Source: CBDAQA01 sp965247815
Lineage (GTDB): Bacteria; Planctomycetota; Phycisphaerae; Tepidisphaerales; Tepidisphaeraceae
NCBI GenBank assembly: GCA_965247815.1
Contig: CBDFHW010000009.1
Span: forward strand, 496,001 to 560,000
Reading direction: 5' to 3'
Length of the DNA: 64,000 bases
The first letter of the stretch is position 1, and the number at the start of each line of letters is the position of its first letter. The notes beneath the pieces are model-generated. The model searched no databases and was not told the DNA's origin. It saw only the letters and a program-made list of their open reading frames with translations. Both the position numbers and the translations under genes were made by a program. This document shows positions 45,900-54,077 of this stretch, one piece after another.

Positions 45900-48074
45900 A
45901 TGGCGCAGATAGCGATAGATGCGGCGGGAGCGGATAGTTTGTCGTTGGGCTCAATCGACTCAGTAAACTTTATTGCGGTACATGCTGAGGCCGGGTGGGG
46001 CATAATCGCCGTCGAGGGCGGCAAAACCGTGTTCGCTCAGCCGCGACCAGCCCGGGTCGAACGATGGACAGATGCTGACAGGGTACAATTATTAGAGGCC
46101 GGCTATCATGAACTCGAAGCCGGCAAAGAAAGCCGTTCATGGCTGGGTCGGGCTGTAATCATTTTCGACGGGGCCGAGATTCATTTTGAGGACCGCTGGC
46201 AGGTTTCGGCTGTCGCGTTGGACTTGAGTCGCACCGTCAGGGTGAAAGGTCGGGCATCTGGAGGGTTTGCCACGGGGCTGGTGGTGAACATCACCGGAGA
46301 AACCGGCTGGTCGACAATCAAACCGTTTTTTCCCGGAATCATTTACGGGTCGGGCGATGCTATCGCGCCCGGCGCGCTGGCGAGTCCTGCGGCGTATAGC
46401 GCGGGTGTCAGGGAGGTAAGGATTCGCGCCGACCGATTGCCGTTGCCCCTTTTTGGCCTGTGGACGACGGGCAAGCGCTCGATCACCATCCTTGACCCTC
46501 GGCCGGACGGCGCATCCGTCATTGCCGATTGCTGGGATACTCAGGCGGCAACACCCAGGGTCGACGGTCACATGTTGTTGTCGGCAGTGGGCGGTATCGA
46601 AACCGCCGGTGGTTTCTCGATTGGTATTTGGTTTCCCGGTAGTGAAGGGGAAGAAACTTACCCGCATACTCAAAACCTGCTTCACTGGCGGCGACGATTC
46701 CATCCGATCTCCGACGGATTTGTTCACTCTTACCAGGCCGCCCTCCGCGTGGGACATGAAACCGATGCCGTATCATTCTGGAGGGCGGCCTGGAGATGGG
46801 CATGGAAAATAGCCGCTCCGGAGGTGGCCACTGTCGACATCGAAGTTGCCCGCCAGGCGCTGGTCGAGGTCCTGGCGTCGAATACGAACCAAGATAAGGG
46901 AGTATTTGGCCTACCGCTGGCGATGGAGTCGACAAATGGCAAGGTTTATGATTCCCCCAAACTGATGGGCTTTACCGGTCGAAACACTGACACTGCGATC
47001 TACCTTTTATTGGAAGCAAATCGTCGCCCCGATAACGCCCGCGCTATCAAATACCGCCGACTCGGCACAGGCATCTGCGACTCGTTTGTTGTCCTGAAAA
47101 TGAACCCGCCCGAGGCCGAGGGATTCCGCGACGCCAAGCCCTATGTCTGGACGTACCTGAACCGACCAAACCTGCTGTATTTGCGACCGATGTGCGAAGG
47201 GGCTCGCTCCTTGCTGAGGTGTTGGCGCATCGAACACGATGCCGGGCGGGATCATGGTCGATGGAAACAATGGGCGATTGATTTCGGCGACTGGTTGGTC
47301 CGCCAACAGCTTGCTGATGGATCGTTCCCTCGTGCTTGGATCGCTAAAACCGGCCGAGTGGGTGATGATTCCCCGCGGTCAACCTACAACGCCGTAACGC
47401 TTTTGACGCTGTTGGCAACTGAAACCGGTGAAAAAATCTACCTCACTGCCGCAGAGCGCGCGGGCGAGTTCGCCTGGAACGACGGGCAAAAAGAGGGGAA
47501 CTTCGTTGGTGGGACGATCGACAATCCCAATGTGATCGACAAAGAGGCAGGCACGATTTCGCTGTCAGCCTACCTTTCACTGTTCGAAATGACCAAAGCG
47601 AATTACTGGCTCGACCGGGCCAAACAAGCCGCTGATTTCGCCCAGACCTGGGTTTACGGCTGGAATGTGCCAATGCCCGTCGATGCTTTGGAGAGCGAAC
47701 TTCATTGGAAGCACGGTGTCAACACGACCGGTGTTCAGCTCATCTCCACGGGGCATAGCCTGGTCGATCAATACATGGCGTTTGATGTTGGCAGCTATCT
47801 CAAACTGTCCGCCTACTGCGGTGACCCCCACTACCACGCCATTGCGCGAGTACTTTTGCATGGCACCAAGGCGATGCTTGCTATGCCGGATCATACGTTC
47901 GATTTAAAGGGCCCCGGTTGGCAGCAGGAACATTGGTGTCTGTCGATCAAGCGGGGATTGGGCGGACACCGGCTTTGGTTGCCGTGGGTGTCGGTTGCTC
48001 ACCTTCAAGGCATCACCGATGCCGAGCAGTTCGATCCAAAGTTGTTCGCAGAACTCGCAGCCAACGCGGGCTGA
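45900..48074 (+). CDS. Unknown protein, (alpha/alpha)6-barrel glycoside-like
   Basis: A protein of about 724 residues from the ATG at 45900, or 740 from a TTG at 45852. No signal peptide. The N-terminal third is beta-rich; the C-terminal half is helical, with WDAYLN-like W-rich segments (KYRRLGTGICDSFVV, WLVRQQLADGSFPRAW, WAYGWNVPMP-type stretches). That pattern suits an (alpha/alpha)6 toroid as in GH families acting on uronic or neutral oligosaccharides, but I cannot name a family. It follows the DUF6259 gene by 105 nt. Confidence 0.6.
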   Translation: MAQIAIDAAGADSLSLGSIDSVNFIAVHAEAGWGIIAVEGGKTVFAQPRPARVERWTDADRVQLLEAGYHELEAGKESRSWLGRAVIIFDGAEIHFEDRWQVSAVALDLSRTVRVKGRASGGFATGLVVNITGETGWSTIKPFFPGIIYGSGDAIAPGALASPAAYSAGVREVRIRADRLPLPLFGLWTTGKRSITILDPRPDGASVIADCWDTQAATPRVDGHMLLSAVGGIETAGGFSIGIWFPGSEGEETYPHTQNLLHWRRRFHPISDGFVHSYQAALRVGHETDAVSFWRAAWRWAWKIAAPEVATVDIEVARQALVEVLASNTNQDKGVFGLPLAMESTNGKVYDSPKLMGFTGRNTDTAIYLLLEANRRPDNARAIKYRRLGTGICDSFVVLKMNPPEAEGFRDAKPYVWTYLNRPNLLYLRPMCEGARSLLRCWRIEHDAGRDHGRWKQWAIDFGDWLVRQQLADGSFPRAWIAKTGRVGDDSPRSTYNAVTLLTLLATETGEKIYLTAAERAGEFAWNDGQKEGNFVGGTIDNPNVIDKEAGTISLSAYLSLFEMTKANYWLDRAKQAADFAQTWVYGWNVPMPVDALESELHWKHGVNTTGVQLISTGHSLVDQYMAFDVGSYLKLSAYCGDPHYHAIARVLLHGTKAMLAMPDHTFDLKGPGWQQEHWCLSIKRGLGGHRLWLPWVSVAHLQGITDAEQFDPKLFAELAANAG

Positions 48075-48159
48075 AGCCATCACCTTGCGCCTCCAGCCGG
48101 GCCGGGCGTACGAAGCGTACGCTGATTGGTGCGCTTGCCATTCTCGGCGACGACTGCCT

Positions 48160-48456
48160 CGCATCTGGACGGGGTAAATCCGTTCAGGATGCGGGCGGTG
48201 TCGCTGTCCTCGCGAAAGCGATGCCGCATTGCACGGGGAACGTTGATGAAGGCCCCCTTACCTGCGGGCTTATCTCGCTGCTGATAAGGAAAGTGATTGT
48301 GCCATCGAGAATGTGAAAAGTCTCGTCCGACCAGAGGTGCCTGTGCGGTGGTGGGCCGACGCCCAGCCATTTGCTGATTTAAAGATTGTACTCTGGCCGG
48401 CTTGCTTCGCTGTCGTATTTGCCGAGCAAAACATCGCGGCCATTTAGCTTTACCAT
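48160..48456 (-). pseudogene. Cupin-domain protein remnant
   Basis: From the ATG at 48456 the frame reads MVKLNGRDVLLGKYDSEASR, then TAA (48381-48379), then WLGVGPPPHRHLWSDETFHI and LDGTITFLIS, the first cupin motif. One frame over, RDKPAGKGAFINVPRAMRHR and FREDSDTARIL give the second cupin motif. A stop and a frameshift disrupt it, so it is a pseudogene of a quercetin-dioxygenase-like cupin. Confidence 0.82.
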
Positions 48457-48637
48457 GCCTTGGCCGGATTGCCGGTGGAGCCGGTAGGAAGGAACTCGGT
48501 TTTCGAGAAGTCTTGGCATGGAAATGGTGCCTCCGACGAATAAAAACGGCAGATTCCGTTGTTATCGATGTCTTCGGCAGCACAATGCAACACGGGAGAG
48601 GAATCGTTACTGACGATTCTAAGAGCTTTTACGTCTA

Positions 48638-48711
48638 TGGGCGATAAAGGGCTCGAACCTTCGACCTCACGGGTGTGATCCGTGCGCTCTAGCCAACTGA
48701 GCTAATCGCCC
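48638..48711 (-). tRNA. tRNA-Val (anticodon CAC)
   Basis: The minus strand folds as a standard tRNA: acceptor GGGCGAT/ATCGCCC (48711-48705 with 48645-48639), D arm GCTC...GAGC, anticodon stem CACGG/CCGTG with loop ATCACAC (anticodon CAC), T arm GAAGG TTCGAGC CCTTT, discriminator A (48638). CAC reads GUG, valine. No CCA is encoded. The 3' end points towards the accessory region at lower coordinates. Confidence 0.93.
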
Positions 48712-48852
48712 GATGCGCGGGCATTGTATCGCGGATTATGGGGCGTGCAAGGGTTTTGATCGGCGGCGCGGTCGGGATAGTCGGAACAGCCGTCGCGGAC
48801 GGGGTAATCGTTGCAGGTTAACTCGGTCGGATCCCGCACCGATACGCGTTGC

Positions 48853-49170
48853 ATGCGAAACGCGAAAACGGCGGCCGTTGCGGCGGGGTACGCGCCGGTG
48901 ATCTCGACGGCGGTGCTGAAGCCGGTGGTGTCCGACGCGCACGTGATCGAACGCGGGTTGCGACCGCTCGGCGGGCAGTGGGTGTCCGTGCACGACTTGA
49001 CCTTGAACGAGATCGGCTTGCGTTCGCGGTGGCCATTGGACGTCTGCTCGAAGTACCAGCTGAAATGCGACGACCGCAGCCTGTTCATCCGCGACAGCCA
49101 AGTGCGGGTGACGTCGTGTCGGCGGGCCGACGACGGGATGTACGAAATCGGCACGCAGATCATGCGGTAA
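48853..49170 (+). CDS. PilZ-like small protein
   Basis: A 105-residue protein whose middle and C-terminus (GGQWVSVHDLTLNEIGLRSR, then a segment ending CRRADDGMYEIGTQIM) resemble a PilZ domain: a DxSxxGxGL motif approximated as DLTLNEIGL and a terminal YEIGxxI strand. The N-terminal c-di-GMP-binding RxxxR motif is not obvious, so ligand binding is uncertain. ATG at 48853 chosen over TTG at 48811. Competing minus-strand frames are low-complexity and not recognised. Confidence 0.5.
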   Translation: MRNAKTAAVAAGYAPVISTAVLKPVVSDAHVIERGLRPLGGQWVSVHDLTLNEIGLRSRWPLDVCSKYQLKCDDRSLFIRDSQVRVTSCRRADDGMYEIGTQIMR

Positions 49171-49244
49171 CGTCATGGCGATCGCGTCCGCGCGATCGAT
49201 TCTTTCCTTAGAACTTCGCGGCGGTTTTGAACGACCTTGGGTGA

Positions 49245-49278
49245 CTCCGCCCCGTGCGCGGCTCCGCCCCGTGCGCGG
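49245..49278. repeat. 17-bp perfect tandem duplication
   Basis: CTCCGCCCCGTGCGCGG occurs at 49245-49261 and again at 49262-49278. It lies between the PilZ-like and SPFH genes. Confidence 0.9.
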
Positions 49279-49383
49279 CTCTTAAGTCTTGTAAAATCGT
49301 TCACACTCTAAACGCGACTCCGTGCACGTGCTATCTCAGCTTCCCGCCGGGCGGTAGACTCCGTTTTCTCACAGGAGGCAACC

Positions 49384-50349
49384 TTGCTCGGCGTTCAGTA
49401 TCTCAAATCCGGTCCGACCGATTACGTGGTTCAGTTCATCAACGGCAAGGCCGTGCGCGAGGGGCCGGGGCTTTCGTTTTTTTACTTCGCGCCGAACTCG
49501 GTCATCGTGAAAGTCCCGTTGTCCAGCGTCGACGTTCCGTTCGTGTTTAACGAAGTGAGTTCCGACTTTCAGGACCTGACGATCCAGGGGCAACTGACGT
49601 ATCGGGTGTCCGACCCGCGGCGGCTCGCGCAGATCATGGATTTCACGATCCGCCCCAACGGCCGATATTTGTCGGACGATCCCCAGAAGCTCGGCGACCG
49701 GTTGGTGAACGTGACGCAGGTGCTGACCAGCGCGATCACGCACCGGTTGCGGTTGCGGGAACTGCTGGGGGCGTACGACACGATCGTGAGCGAAGTGCTC
49801 GCGGGGCTGAAAACGTCACCGGCGGTTTCCATGATGGGCGTGGAAATCCTGGGGCTGTCGATCACGTCGATCAAACCGTCACCGGAAACGGCCAAGGCGC
49901 TCGAAGCGGACGCCCGCGAGGCGCTGCTCCGCGAAGCGGACCAAGCGGTGTACGCCCGCCGCAATGCGGCCGTCGCGCAGGAACGGTTGATCAAGGAAAG
50001 TGAACTGAACACCGAGCTGGCGGTGGAAGAAAAGCGCAGGCAGATCCGCGAAGCGAAGATGGCGGCTGACATTGCCGTCGAACAGCAGCGCGTCGCGCTG
50101 CTGGACCAGCGTGTCACCAACGACCGCAAGGAGGCGGACGCGAAGGCGTACGGCCTGGACGCGATGCTGACGCCGATCAAGGGCGTCGACTGGCGGACGC
50201 TGACCGCGCTCAGTGCCGGAAAGATGGACGCAAAACTGTCGATCGCGATGGCCTTCCGCGACCTGGCCGAGAACGCGCAGAAGATCGGGGAACTAAACAT
50301 TTCACCGGAGCTGCTGACCGGTCTGATCTCGGGGGATGTGAAACGATAA
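49384..50349 (+). CDS. SPFH/Band 7 (prohibitin-flotillin-like) protein
   Basis: A 321-residue SPFH protein, with LKSGPTDYVVQFINGKAVRE at the start, the SPFH core (VPLSSVDVPFVFNEVSSDFQ, QGQLTYRVSDPRRLAQ), a predicted coiled coil rich in EADAREALLREADQAVYAR and a DISSEL-like C-terminus. It may organise membrane microdomains or proteolysis complexes. The TTG at 49384 is the start: a perfect AGGAGG (49373-49378) lies 5 nt upstream and there is no ATG or GTG near it. Unusual but well supported. Confidence 0.9.
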   Translation: MLGVQYLKSGPTDYVVQFINGKAVREGPGLSFFYFAPNSVIVKVPLSSVDVPFVFNEVSSDFQDLTIQGQLTYRVSDPRRLAQIMDFTIRPNGRYLSDDPQKLGDRLVNVTQVLTSAITHRLRLRELLGAYDTIVSEVLAGLKTSPAVSMMGVEILGLSITSIKPSPETAKALEADAREALLREADQAVYARRNAAVAQERLIKESELNTELAVEEKRRQIREAKMAADIAVEQQRVALLDQRVTNDRKEADAKAYGLDAMLTPIKGVDWRTLTALSAGKMDAKLSIAMAFRDLAENAQKIGELNISPELLTGLISGDVKR

Positions 50350-50401
50350 ATGGGTAAGGTAGAAGCGCCGCGCGCTGATTCGGCTTGTAAAAAAGCAAAA
50401 A

Positions 50402-50438
50402 AAACCGGCGGAAACCATTTCACGGTTTCCGCCGGTTT
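50402..50438. terminator. Bidirectional intrinsic terminator
   Basis: 15-bp stem AAACCGGCGGAAACC (50402-50416) and GGTTTCCGCCGGTTT (50424-50438), loop ATTTCAC. An A run precedes it, giving a T run on the minus strand. It separates the SPFH and redoxin genes, which converge. Confidence 0.92.
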
Positions 50439-50462
50439 CGTTTGATGTCAATTGATGTCTGA

Positions 50463-51086
50463 TTAGTTCGCGTAGTGGACGCCGCAACCGTAGGACTTGG
50501 TTTCGGGGTTGACCACCGCGGTGCCGGCGATCAGTTCGTCGAGCGCGTTCTTGACGTAATTGGTCCGGGCCGACGGGGCCATTGACCCGTCGTTGTCGTT
50601 ATCGATCGCGCCCGCATAGGCGAGCTTGCCGCCCTTGTTGATGACGAACATGTGCGGCGTGCTTTTGGCGCCGTAGGCATGACCGACCGCGCCGGTCGAG
50701 TCGTTCAGGATCGGGAACGACAGACTGTTCTGGCCGACCCAGGCTTTGTTGGTCGCGTTGACCGAACCGCCGGTCGAGTTGATCGCGAGCCAGGCGACGT
50801 CTTTCGCCTTGTACTGCTCGGCGAGCGTGCTCATGGTCTTTTCCTTGTAATGCCGTTTGACAAACGGGCATTCGGGATTGGTCCACTCGAGCACGACGAT
50901 CTTGCCGGCGTAATCGGACAGGTTCACGGTCTTGCCGTTCTCGTCCTGCAGCGCGAATGCCGGCGCGGTCGCACCGACTGCCGCGGCAGTGGCGCCGGCC
51001 GCGTTTGCGAACGAGTTGACTAAGACGGCACCGAGTAATCCGACCGCTGCGACGGCGACCGTCGCTGATTTCCAGATGTTCCTCAT
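50463..51086 (-). CDS. Redoxin-domain protein (AhpC/TSA-like)
   Basis: A 207-residue exported protein (signal SATVAVAAVGLLGAVLVNSFANA). AhpC/TSA thioredoxin fold with LEWTNPECPFVKRHY as the peroxidatic-Cys region, as in a known subgroup with WTNxxCPFVxKHY. The C-terminus contains YGCGVHYAN, an extra Cys. GGAAGGAG lies 7 nt upstream of the ATG at 51086. It is 61 nt downstream of the DsbD-alpha gene on the same strand. Confidence 0.9.
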   Translation of the reverse strand: MRNIWKSATVAVAAVGLLGAVLVNSFANAAGATAAAVGATAPAFALQDENGKTVNLSDYAGKIVVLEWTNPECPFVKRHYKEKTMSTLAEQYKAKDVAWLAINSTGGSVNATNKAWVGQNSLSFPILNDSTGAVGHAYGAKSTPHMFVINKGGKLAYAGAIDNDNDGSMAPSARTNYVKNALDELIAGTAVVNPETKSYGCGVHYAN

Positions 51087-51147
51087 AACTGGCTCCTTCC
51101 GTGTGACACGGAATAAATGTTGAAACGTCGCCGGTCCAAGAGTCGAG

Positions 51148-51981
51148 TTAATGACCGGCAGAAACTGTTGTTTTCAAACCGACGTGCTGCCCGTCGGCGC
51201 TGGCGTATGTGATCAATCCGTGCACCTCGTTCAGGGTGTCCGGTTTCACTGTAAATGCGATTTTGGTCGTGTCCCCGCTCGTGGTGACCTGGATGCCTGA
51301 TGCATCACCCTGCTTGATGGCATCGGGCAGAAACTGGACATCGGTCGGAACGGCTTTCCAATGGATTGTCGCGCTGGCGTCGAGCGTGCCGGGCTTAGCG
51401 CCCTTGACGAGCGTGCTGTCGACCGAGGCGACACGGGCAGGGTCGGTCGCTAGCGGGAGGCGGCTTTGCCAGAGCTTGAACGCGTCCTCGTTTGCGGGCG
51501 TGACCGAATCCTGCACGGGCAGGTCGATCGAGACTTTTGACCCACCGGGCATGCACGCGTCTTTACAGACCAGCCAACTGGCCCGGCCGCCGATGGTGAT
51601 TGATTTTTCGTTCAGCTGTTTGGGTGGAGTGATCTGCACCAGCAGCATCACTTCGCCTTCATAGGCATAATTCAAAAGATCACCCGGAAGCACCAGACGT
51701 TCCGGCACGGGGTATTGCACGTCACCGGCGCTGAACCCGGCCGGCAAGGTGAGGTGCAGCTTCGTGGCAAGCCCGGAATCGCCGGGGTTGGTCCAATAGA
51801 CGTGCCATTCCGGATCGATCTTGATCTTCAGGCCGACTGTGAAAGGTTCGCCCGCTTTAATTGCAGACACGTTGGCAATCAGTTCAGCCGACGCGTGGGT
51901 CGATTCCTGCGCCAGGACCACAGCCGGCAGAATGAGCAAAGCAAGGGCGGCCGTTAAACTGTTCAAAAATCGCGTGCTCAT
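51148..51981 (-). CDS. DsbD N-terminal (alpha) domain protein
   Basis: A 277-residue exported protein with a signal peptide (NSLTAALALLILPAVVLAQ). It matches the DsbD alpha domain: WHVYWTNPGDSGLATKLHLTLP and the redox-active GRASWLVCKDACMPGG. The transmembrane beta domain and C-terminal gamma domain of full-length DsbD are absent, so this is a stand-alone alpha domain. ATG at 51981 chosen; the frame to 52059 adds charged residues before the signal peptide. It pairs with the redoxin gene, suggesting periplasmic thiol chemistry. Confidence 0.88.
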   Translation of the reverse strand: MSTRFLNSLTAALALLILPAVVLAQESTHASAELIANVSAIKAGEPFTVGLKIKIDPEWHVYWTNPGDSGLATKLHLTLPAGFSAGDVQYPVPERLVLPGDLLNYAYEGEVMLLVQITPPKQLNEKSITIGGRASWLVCKDACMPGGSKVSIDLPVQDSVTPANEDAFKLWQSRLPLATDPARVASVDSTLVKGAKPGTLDASATIHWKAVPTDVQFLPDAIKQGDASGIQVTTSGDTTKIAFTVKPDTLNEVHGLITYASADGQHVGLKTTVSAGH

Positions 51982-52110
51982 GTTTTTCGAATTGTAAGCG
52001 TACGAACCGGTGACGTGGATATGATATTCCTCAGATTTTTTAGATTCTTCCATTTGCACCCGGCACCGATATTCTAACGCAGCCGCGTTCAGCGTTTGGG
52101 TCGAATCTTG

Positions 52111-52968
52111 ATGCCACGATCTTCTGCCGCTTTTTCAACAGTGCACCGCCTGGCTGGCGCGTGGACGTTGGTGGTCATGGCGTTCCTATATCTACCGATC
52201 ATCCTGCTGGTCGTTTATTCGTTCAACCGATCGCCTTTAAATATCGTCTGGGAAGGCGGGACGACGCGGTGGTACCGCGAACTGCTGCACGACCCCGAAC
52301 TGGGTCCGGCGCTTAAGAACAGTGTCGAGCTTGCCTGCGTGACGACCGTCTTGTCTGTCGCGCTGGGAACCTCCGGCGCGTGGCTTTCGTACCGGTATCG
52401 GTTCCCATTCGGGAGACCGGTGTTGTCGCTGATTTATCTGCCGATCCTGATGCCCGATGTCATCATGGGCGTGAGCCTGATGGTTCTGTTCTCGACCGCG
52501 TTCAGATTCCTGAACGAGTTCGCCCGGACGCACGACCTGCACGCGAACTTTCAGCTGGGGTTCGTCTCGCTGCTGCTGGCGCACGTGACGTTCTGTTTTC
52601 CTTTCGTGATGGTCGGCGTTCGGTCCCGGCTCGCGGGGATGGACCCGTCGCTGGAGGAAGCCGCGATGGACTTGGGCGCGACACCGACCCAGGCGTTCTT
52701 GCGCGTTGTGGTCCCGTACTTGTTCCCCGCGCTGGTCTCGGGCGCACTGATGGCGTTCACGCTGTCGATGGACGAGCTGATTGTTTCGTCATTTACATAC
52801 GGCCCCGAATGCAAGACATTGCCGGTGGTCATTTACGGAATGGCCCGGGCGGGATTGAAACCGACGCTGAACGCCGTGTCGGCCGTTTTCATCGTCGCCA
52901 CCGCAGTTGTGATGGGCGTCAGCGAATACCTCAGACGCCCGGCCCGAGCGGCCATGAATACACCATGA
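52111..52968 (+). CDS. potC: Polyamine-type ABC transporter permease (PotC-like)
   Basis: A 285-residue permease with six hydrophobic helices. The EAA loop is seen as EEAAMDLGATPTQAFLRVVVP, which contacts the ATPase. N-terminal LVVMAFLYLPIILLVVYSFN resembles PotC/SpdC. ATG at 52111; TTG at 52096 would add five residues. Its TGA overlaps the ATG of the next gene (ATGA). First gene of a pot operon. Confidence 0.9.
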   Translation: MPRSSAAFSTVHRLAGAWTLVVMAFLYLPIILLVVYSFNRSPLNIVWEGGTTRWYRELLHDPELGPALKNSVELACVTTVLSVALGTSGAWLSYRYRFPFGRPVLSLIYLPILMPDVIMGVSLMVLFSTAFRFLNEFARTHDLHANFQLGFVSLLLAHVTFCFPFVMVGVRSRLAGMDPSLEEAAMDLGATPTQAFLRVVVPYLFPALVSGALMAFTLSMDELIVSSFTYGPECKTLPVVIYGMARAGLKPTLNAVSAVFIVATAVVMGVSEYLRRPARAAMNTP

Positions 52969-54077
52969 ACATCAATTCATTCGCCAGACAGCACATGAGA
53001 TCAGCGTCACTGCTTTTTTCCCGGTGTCGACATGCACCTGCCCTACAGGCGAGCAGGCTCGCGGGGACACGTGTCGCCTGGCTTTGGGTGCTTGTTACGG
53101 TCCTTTATTGCAGCTCCGCTAGAGCGGATCTCGACCTGTTCGCCTGGTCGGAATACGTGCCGCAGGAAGTAGTCGACGGGTTCACTAAGGACACCGGCAT
53201 CAAGGTGCATTACGAGACGTACGCCTCGAACGAAGAAATGCTAAACAAGCTGCTCGCGGGGGTGAGCAACTACGATTTGATCCAACCGTCGGAATACACC
53301 GTCGAGGCGTTGGTCCAGAAGCAGAAGCTGGCCGCGATCGATTGGGCTGCGGTGCCGAACATCAAGAACATCGACCCCGCCTTTTTGCACATGGGATTCG
53401 ACCCGGCACAGCAATTCAGTGTGCCGTGGATGACCGGTACTGTGGGCATCGTCGTTAACACGGACAAAATAAAAGAGCCGATCAAAGGGTATCGCGACGT
53501 ATTTCAGGGAAAATATAAAAACCGTATCGTGGTCGTCGACGACAACCGTGAGATCGTCTCCTGGGCGATGGATCTGACGGGCATCCCGATCAACGAAGTC
53601 ACAAAAGCCAACCTGTCGAAGGTGAAGCCGGTGCTCGCGGCGTGGGTGCCGTTAATCAAGGTGTACAACTCCGACAGCCCGCGGACTCCGCTCATCAACG
53701 GCGACTGCGACCTGGGTGTGGTCTGGAGCGGTGAGGCCGCGTTGTGCTGGCAACAAGACCATAAATTTCAGTACGTGCTCCCGATCGAAGGCGCGCACCA
53801 GTTCGTCGACAGCCTGTGCATCCCCGCGACCGCGGCACACAGGGCGGAGGCGGAAAAGTTTCTGAACTACATCCTGCGACCCGAGGTCAGCAAGCTGATT
53901 TCGGACAAATTTCCGTACACAAACCCCAACGCTCAAGCGAGAAAGCTGCTCAGCAAAGAGCAGTTGGCAAACCCGGCCAGCTACCCGAAAACGCAGAAGC
54001 TCGAGATCTTTCATTCGATCGGAAAAGCGACCGCTTTGATCGATAAGCTGATGACAGAACTGAAGAGCAAAGCGTGA
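52965..54077 (+). CDS. potD: Polyamine-type substrate-binding protein (PotD-like)
   Basis: A 370-residue periplasmic binding protein, signal-like N-terminus (RVAWLWVLVTVLYCSSARA). Core LDLFAWSEYVPQEVVDGFTK, YETYASNEEMLNKLLAG and VVWSGEAALCW. It should bind spermidine or putrescine. The ATG at 52965 overlaps the potC stop (ATGA). Its TGA overlaps the next start (GTGA). Confidence 0.9.
   Translation: MNINSFARQHMRSASLLFSRCRHAPALQASRLAGTRVAWLWVLVTVLYCSSARADLDLFAWSEYVPQEVVDGFTKDTGIKVHYETYASNEEMLNKLLAGVSNYDLIQPSEYTVEALVQKQKLAAIDWAAVPNIKNIDPAFLHMGFDPAQQFSVPWMTGTVGIVVNTDKIKEPIKGYRDVFQGKYKNRIVVVDDNREIVSWAMDLTGIPINEVTKANLSKVKPVLAAWVPLIKVYNSDSPRTPLINGDCDLGVVWSGEAALCWQQDHKFQYVLPIEGAHQFVDSLCIPATAAHRAEAEKFLNYILRPEVSKLISDKFPYTNPNAQARKLLSKEQLANPASYPKTQKLEIFHSIGKATALIDKLMTELKSKA

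Noticed and set aside
52380..52964. Longer potD reading from 52380
   Set aside because: The extra part is an alternative frame of potC; the ATGA overlap at 52965 and the signal peptide support the shorter start.
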